Assembly: GCA_015478945.1 (NCBI GenBank)
Contig: JABUQX010004545.1
Span: 5,001 to 30,000, forward strand
Direction: 5' to 3'
DNA from: Trachelipus rathkii
Taxonomy: Eukaryota; Arthropoda; Malacostraca; Isopoda; Trachelipodidae
DNA: 25,000 nt
The position numbers and the translations under genes were made by a program. Positions 20,496 to 25,000 of the stretch are shown in pieces (the stretch's first letter is position 1; the number at the start of each line of letters is the position of its first letter). The notes under the pieces were generated by a model. That model searched no databases and was not told the origin of the DNA. It was given only the letters and a program-made list of their open reading frames with translations.

Positions 20496-21078
20496 AGAGT
20501 TGTTAGAAAAGTGGAATAAACAACTCAACGGTCAGAGGGCTGAGCTTAAAATAGATGAAAATTTGATTGAGATAAAGACTGTTAATTTAGTTACCAGCTG
20601 TAGTAAAGCCCACAAAGAGATTATAAAAAGATTTCAGAAAAAAATTGATTATAAAATGATCAGTGATAAACAAAAGACTGATACCTACCTACAAACCTTA
20701 TTGGCAGATAAAGATAAAAGCTCACTGAACATTATAAAACAAAAGTTTTGGTTTGATCGAAAGGAAATAGAGTTATTTGTAGATGTTTCTTTAAACTATG
20801 CACGTGTGCTCTTACCTGAAGATTGCATCGATGAAATAATAAAGATTATGCATCTGCAAGGACACTTGGGGATAAATCGTACCCTAACCGCAATAAAGGC
20901 TTAGTTTGTTTTTCAAAGTATGCATAAAAGAGTGAAAAATATCGAAAGAACTTGTCCACAGTGTCAAATCAGTAAAGTATGGAGGAAAATAAACCCTCCT
21001 TACGGAAAATATAAAGAGATGAGCTATAAATTCAAGACAATGAATGCGGATAGTGAAATTGACCTCTTGCAACGGTTA
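20496..21078 (+). pseudogene. pol: Ty3/gypsy integrase N-terminal zinc finger
   Basis: After a Lys-rich lead-in, LLPEDCIDEIIKIMHLQGHL followed by GINRTL starts the integrase. The HHCC finger is complete: His codons at 20851 and 20863 (H-x3-H), then Cys at 20953 and 20962 (C-x2-C, as CPQC), with 29 residues between. An in-frame TAG at 20902-20904 interrupts between the two halves. The frame continues as FVFQSMHKRVKNIERTCPQC and ends in TAA at 21076-21078, just before GYKYL is readable one frame over. The start shown is the first codon after the preceding stop. Confidence 0.88.
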
Positions 21079-21493
21079 TAAATACTTGTTTACGCTCATC
21101 GATCGATATAGTCATTATGTATGGGCGGTGCCCCTAAAAGATATAACCAAAGAAACCATAGTAAAGGTGCTATTATAAGAGATATTTCCCTTTACAGGGG
21201 TACCCGACAACCTGGTTACGGATCAAGGCGAGAACTTTACATCTCACTTGTTTGAAAGTGTCTGCAGGCTCATTGGCACTTTGCATTACACCACCGCAAG
21301 TTATGCACCCTTTAGTAACGGCTTTGTGGAACAATTTCACCGTACCTTGTTATCCTGCATTCGAGCAATGTTAACAGAGCCAGAAATGAAAGGTCAACAA
21401 TGGCTAGACGTCCTCCCGTTCGCGCTATTTGCCCTCAGGCAAGCCCCCATTTCGGAAAGCGGCATTAGTCTAAGTCAAATTTTATTTGGCTAA
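21074..21493 (+). pseudogene. pol: Ty3/gypsy integrase catalytic core
   Basis: The frame reads GYKYLFTLIDRYSHYVWAVP and LKDIT, has a TAA at 21176-21178, then GVPDNLVTDQGENFTSHLF and SYAPFSNGFVEQFHRTL. The second catalytic Asp (codon 21221) and Glu (codon 21329) are 36 codons apart, giving the classical D-x35-E. The first catalytic Asp should lie in the damaged sequence just upstream (EIDLL, 21055-21069, in the previous frame). The domain closes with LPFALFALRQ and LSQILFG before TAA at 21491-21493. Confidence 0.92.
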
Positions 21494-21842
21494 AATGTGA
21501 ACATACCAGATTGGCCTCTGACCTATAATACATATGATGAGAAGCTCGCAGGAAAACCCTTCTCTAATAGAACCAACCTTCCGAAATAGAAACATTTTCA
21601 TGCCCAAGAATCTGAAAGATGCAAAATTCATGTTGGTCAGAAACCACCAGTACAATGTGGGAAAACTACAACCTAAGTATAATGGCCCATATAAAGTAGT
21701 AAAAATAACAAATAACAACGCCCATCTGATAAAAGATAAGATAGTAAAAGAGAACCTCCGGAATGTTAAAATCTATTATAATCTGATTAAGTCTCCTCCT
21801 GAAAAAAGAACTGAAAATGAAAAAGGAAAAAAAAAAGAGTGA
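21494..21842 (+). pseudogene. pol: Integrase C-terminal GPY/F module
   Basis: After a frame change near 21530-21600 the C-terminal part reads MLVRNHQYNVGKLQPKYNGP and YKVVKI, with Gly-Pro-Tyr at 21684-21692. This is the GPY/F module found in the integrase C-terminus of many Ty3/gypsy lineages. The protein ends in a Lys/Glu tail encoded by the polypurine tract and the TGA at 21840-21842. There is no chromodomain and no env-like frame downstream, so it looks like a non-chromoviral, env-less (or env-lost) element. Confidence 0.85.
21819..21839 (+). promoter_or_regulatory. Candidate polypurine tract
   Basis: A 21-base all-purine run directly followed by TG at 21840, placed right after the integrase C-terminus. 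This is where the plus-strand primer of an LTR element should be. It overlaps the end of the coding frame, which is common. Confidence 0.55.
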
Positions 21843-22180
21843 GAAACTGCAAAGAATGTCTCTTGAGAAAGAGAGTAAGAGACGGTTATATGATGATAAT
21901 GTGAGGACAAATTGTAAAATTTGTTATTTATGAATTATTAAATCATACATTGCAGTTCTTTACCCTCTTCCAAGTAGTATTTTTGCCTATTCTTACTTTC
22001 TCTTTCCTTTAAAATTGTTTGTGAAATATCAGATAGCTGGGGTGTAGGAAGATATGAATAAAGTTAATAATCATCCACTTCACGAATGATTATAGAGTTA
22101 TTCATCTCTTCTGCAGCTCCAGATCACAAAATATCGTAAAGGTCATTAGGTACTAGCTTGTGAGGCGTTTCAATATTTCG
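21840..22180 (+). repeat. Candidate 3' LTR (unconfirmed)
   Basis: Starts with TG after the polypurine tract and contains AATAAA at 22057-22062. The (ATT)n field begins near 22186, so the 3' boundary is unclear. No second copy was found upstream of the gag remnant; the LTR call therefore rests on position only. Confidence 0.35.
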
Positions 22181-22185
22181 ATATA

Positions 22186-22236
<51 letters not shown>

Positions 22237-22274
22237 ATTATTATTATTATTATTATTATCTATTATTTTATTTA

Positions 22275-22311
<37 letters not shown>

Positions 22312-22395
22312 TTTATTCTATTATTTCTTATTAATCTTATTATTCTTATTATTTTATTATTATTTATTATTTTTTATTATTATTATTATTATTAT

Positions 22396-22431
<36 letters not shown>

Positions 22432-22623
22432 TTATTATTCATATTAATTATTAATTATTATTATTATTATTATTATTATAATATTATTATTCTTATTATT
22501 ATATTATTATTAATTATTATTATTAATTTTACATTATTATCATTATTATTTAATATTACTATTATTATTACTTAACTGTTATTATTATTATTATTTTATC
22601 TATATTATTATTATTCATTTTAT

Positions 22624-22658
<35 letters not shown>

Positions 22659-23076
22659 TATTATTATGATTATTATATTATTATTATTATTATTATGCTT
22701 ATTGTTATTATTATTATTATTATGTTTTAATTATTAAAAATAGTATAATTTCTTATTTTATTATTATTATTATTATTATTCATCTATTATTATTATTATT
22801 ATTATTATCATTATTATTATTATTATTAATTATTATTATTATTATTATTATTATTTATTATTAATTATTATTATTATTTATTAGTATTATAATTATACTA
22901 TTCAGTATTATTCATTACTGATTATCTTATTATCATAATTATTAACCATAATTCCTTAATATTTATTTAATTTATTTATTATTATTAATTATTACTACTA
23001 TATTCGATAAAGATCTATTTATTTACTTAATATTAATATTTTAGCAACTCGAAATGTTCAAAAATTCAATTCTTTA

Positions 23077-23168
<92 letters not shown>

Positions 23169-23174
23169 TTATTA

Positions 23175-23207
<33 letters not shown>

Positions 23208-23402
23208 TTTTATTATTATTCATTATTAATTATTTTATTATTAATTATTATTTATTATATTATTATTATTATCTATTATTATTATTATTATCTATTATTA
23301 TTATTTATTATGACTATTGGAATCTATATAATAACTATAATCACAAATTGATAACCAAAATTACAATATAACACTCAAATAGATATAAGTGAAACGGGCC
23401 TC

Positions 23403-23483
<81 letters not shown>

Positions 23484-23526
23484 TTATTATTATTATTAAT
23501 TTATTATTAATTTAATTATTAGGTGA

Positions 23527-23568
<42 letters not shown>

Positions 23569-23640
23569 ATTATTAATTATTAATTATTATTATTATTATT
23601 ATTATTATTTTATTATTATTAATTTATTTAATTTGTTTTT
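22181..23640. repeat. (ATT)n microsatellite field
   Basis: Mostly pure ATT/TTA units with A/T slips. Short unique islands occur near 22905-23075 and 23311-23402. On the + strand it is complementary in sequence to the (AAT)n at 17404-17602. Confidence 0.95.
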
Positions 23641-24628
23641 TTTTTAATTTGGTTATGTTTTCTTAACATGTTTTATATATGGATGGGTTTATTTTGTTCA
23701 TACAGTGCAATCAGGTTCAATTGTTTTGCACCAAAGTGGTTTTTGTTTCAACGCTTTTGATCCTTTTGATGCTTTGACTTTTTTTTATTTTATTTTGATT
23801 TGCTTACGTGTCCAATAAGAAAACTGGACAATATAACCTTGTCCAGGTATTAATTGTTGTTTATTTTTTTTGTTTTTTTCAGTTATGCAAATTTTTCCAT
23901 TTTATTTTATATTATTTTATATTATTTAATAACTGATTATATTAATTTTCATTTTTAATATTGTTAATTAGTTAATATAATATTATTATTGTTTTCTTGA
24001 TTGCATTAAAAATATATGGGTTGAATATAGGATTTATATCGTCATTTATTTAATAATTTATGTTAATATTGTTGAGGTTATATTATATTGAGGAATGTTT
24101 TATTTTCAGCTTTTTTTCTTTGGCTTAATCTTGAAGTGTTGTCTTGGATGCAATTGAAGAAGAATTGAGTACCCGGGTACTGGACGGAATTTTAGAGTGC
24201 ACTTGGTAGGGTTGTATTACCACAGTTTACAATTGAGTGGGAATAGAGGATCTAAGGTGGGTGAGGGAATTGCTAGAGTAATTGGGACAAAATATGAGTT
24301 TAATAATATTAAGTAGTGTGGGTAGAGTCTCAATATATTTGGTTAAGACTTGACATTGGAAACTTATCTTGTGAAATAAAAGTTTAAAAGCGTCAGATCT
24401 TACATAAATTGTTATTTTGTATTATTTGATGAATTTTTATTTTTATTTTCGTTCATATATTGTATATAATATACTATATTATTCAGTTCATTTATTTAAT
24501 GCATTTATGAAGTTGGCATATTTGCAATTTATTAAGGTAAATTTTTTAAGTGTAATTTTGTACTCAGGTTCTGGATTTATATAGTTTTTGTTATTAATGA
24601 TTATATTATATGCTGGGGTATTTAATTT
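23641..24628. other. T-rich non-coding sequence before the terminal ORF
   Basis: T-rich sequence of intron or untranslated character. CTTGTCCAG|GTATTA near 23839-23853 could be a 5' splice site. A 14-base perfect palindrome (AGTACCCGGGTACT, 24168-24181) is present. No frame of note. If the downstream ORF is an internal exon, this region would be its upstream intron. Confidence 0.45.
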
Positions 24629-25000
24629 ATGTCTAATAAATTTGGTGTTCGTTTATTTCCTGATTTTCTGGTTTTTGACATAAATAGACTGGTGGCTGTC
24701 GGATGCGATGGAACGGTTGTAAATACTGGAAACAAAAATGGAGTTATCAGATATTTAGAACTGAAGCTTAAGCGTCCGTTACAATGGTTTATATGCCAGT
24801 TGCACGCAAATGAACTCCCCTTACGTCATTTGTTTACTTATCTTGATGGCGTTACAACTGGCCCTAAAGAATATTCTGGGCCAATTGGGAAGTCTTTGGA
24901 CAATTGCGAGCAACTTAATATTGTGGAATTTGAAGTAATCCATGCCAATATACCGGAAATGAACACCGATGACCTGAGCACAGATCAAAAATACTTATAC
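24629..25000 (+). CDS. Transposon-related hypothetical protein (CDGT...CxLHxNELP), 5' part, runs off window
   Basis: An uninterrupted 124-codon frame from ATG 24629 (preceded by TAA at 24623-24625) to the window end. It reads NRLVAVGCDGTVVNTGNKNG (CDGT at residues 26-29), then LKRPLQWFICQLHANELPLR (Cys 56, His 59), YLDGVTTGPKEYSGPIGK and DDLSTDQKYLY. I recall closely similar uncharacterised proteins in arthropods and molluscs. The Asp in CDG(T)-x3-TG and the later C-x2-H are arranged like the second-strand DGA-x2-MTG and CxxH blocks of hAT transposases, so an RNase H-fold transposase origin is likely (inference). Alternatively the exon starts after an AG at 24685-24687 (AAATAG|ACTGG). The absence of lesions contrasts with every other coding remnant here. 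Confidence 0.7.
   Translation, partial: MSNKFGVRLFPDFLVFDINRLVAVGCDGTVVNTGNKNGVIRYLELKLKRPLQWFICQLHANELPLRHLFTYLDGVTTGPKEYSGPIGKSLDNCEQLNIVEFEVIHANIPEMNTDDLSTDQKYLY

Noticed and set aside
21843..22180. Envelope gene after pol (errantivirus-like element)
   Set aside because: No open frame of useful length follows the integrase; the (ATT)n field begins within about 340 bases.
24168..24181. 14-base perfect palindrome AGTACCCGGGTACT as an operator-like site
   Set aside because: Single occurrence, no context to support a binding site; could be chance.

Overview
The window looks like non-coding, repeat-dominated nuclear DNA from an animal, most likely an arthropod and possibly a decapod crustacean. 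The pointers are kilobase-scale (TA)n and (ATT)n microsatellite fields, a hAT relic of the ZMYM1/DUF4371-like type, a broken Ty3/gypsy element, and no bacterial-style gene packing. The taxon is an inference from this repeat flavour, not from a marker gene.

Region by region: 1-2794 is a decayed hAT DNA transposon. Four blocks of transposase homology are recognisable. A 21-bp minisatellite interrupts it, a 569-bp foldback (inverted-repeat) element is inserted in it, and its right terminal inverted repeat ends at 2794. A (TA)n field follows (2795-3171), then a possible minus-strand retroelement 3' end with a GAT-type tail (3172-3740). From 3740 to about 15360 the sequence is AT-rich and poor in genes. 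It holds two long purine-skewed stretches, a diverged inverted-repeat pair (6160-6850), a second partial copy of the foldback arm (7514-7712), a pair of diverged dispersed copies of a repeat-bearing sequence (about 9440-9760 and 12830-13130), and a short Gag-like open frame (10129-10410).

From about 16800 (perhaps 15400) to 22100 lies one degenerate Ty3/gypsy retrotransposon on the + strand. In order it carries a putative gag remnant, an Asn-rich segment fused to an (AAT)n microsatellite, a retropepsin, a reverse transcriptase with YIDD, an RNase H missing catalytic residues, an unusual charged linker, an integrase (HHCC zinc finger, DDE core with the last two acidic residues 35 apart) and a GPY/F module. 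A polypurine tract followed by TG suggests a 3' LTR start. At least seven frame breaks make it non-autonomous, and no 5' LTR was found.

After a 1.4-kb (ATT)n field, the last 372 bases open an uninterrupted reading frame that runs off the window. I recall it as like an uncharacterised transposon-related protein family of arthropods; its CDGT and C-x2-H motifs resemble the core of hAT transposases. It is the only conserved-looking coding sequence here without visible damage. No host housekeeping gene, tRNA, rRNA or CRISPR array was seen.
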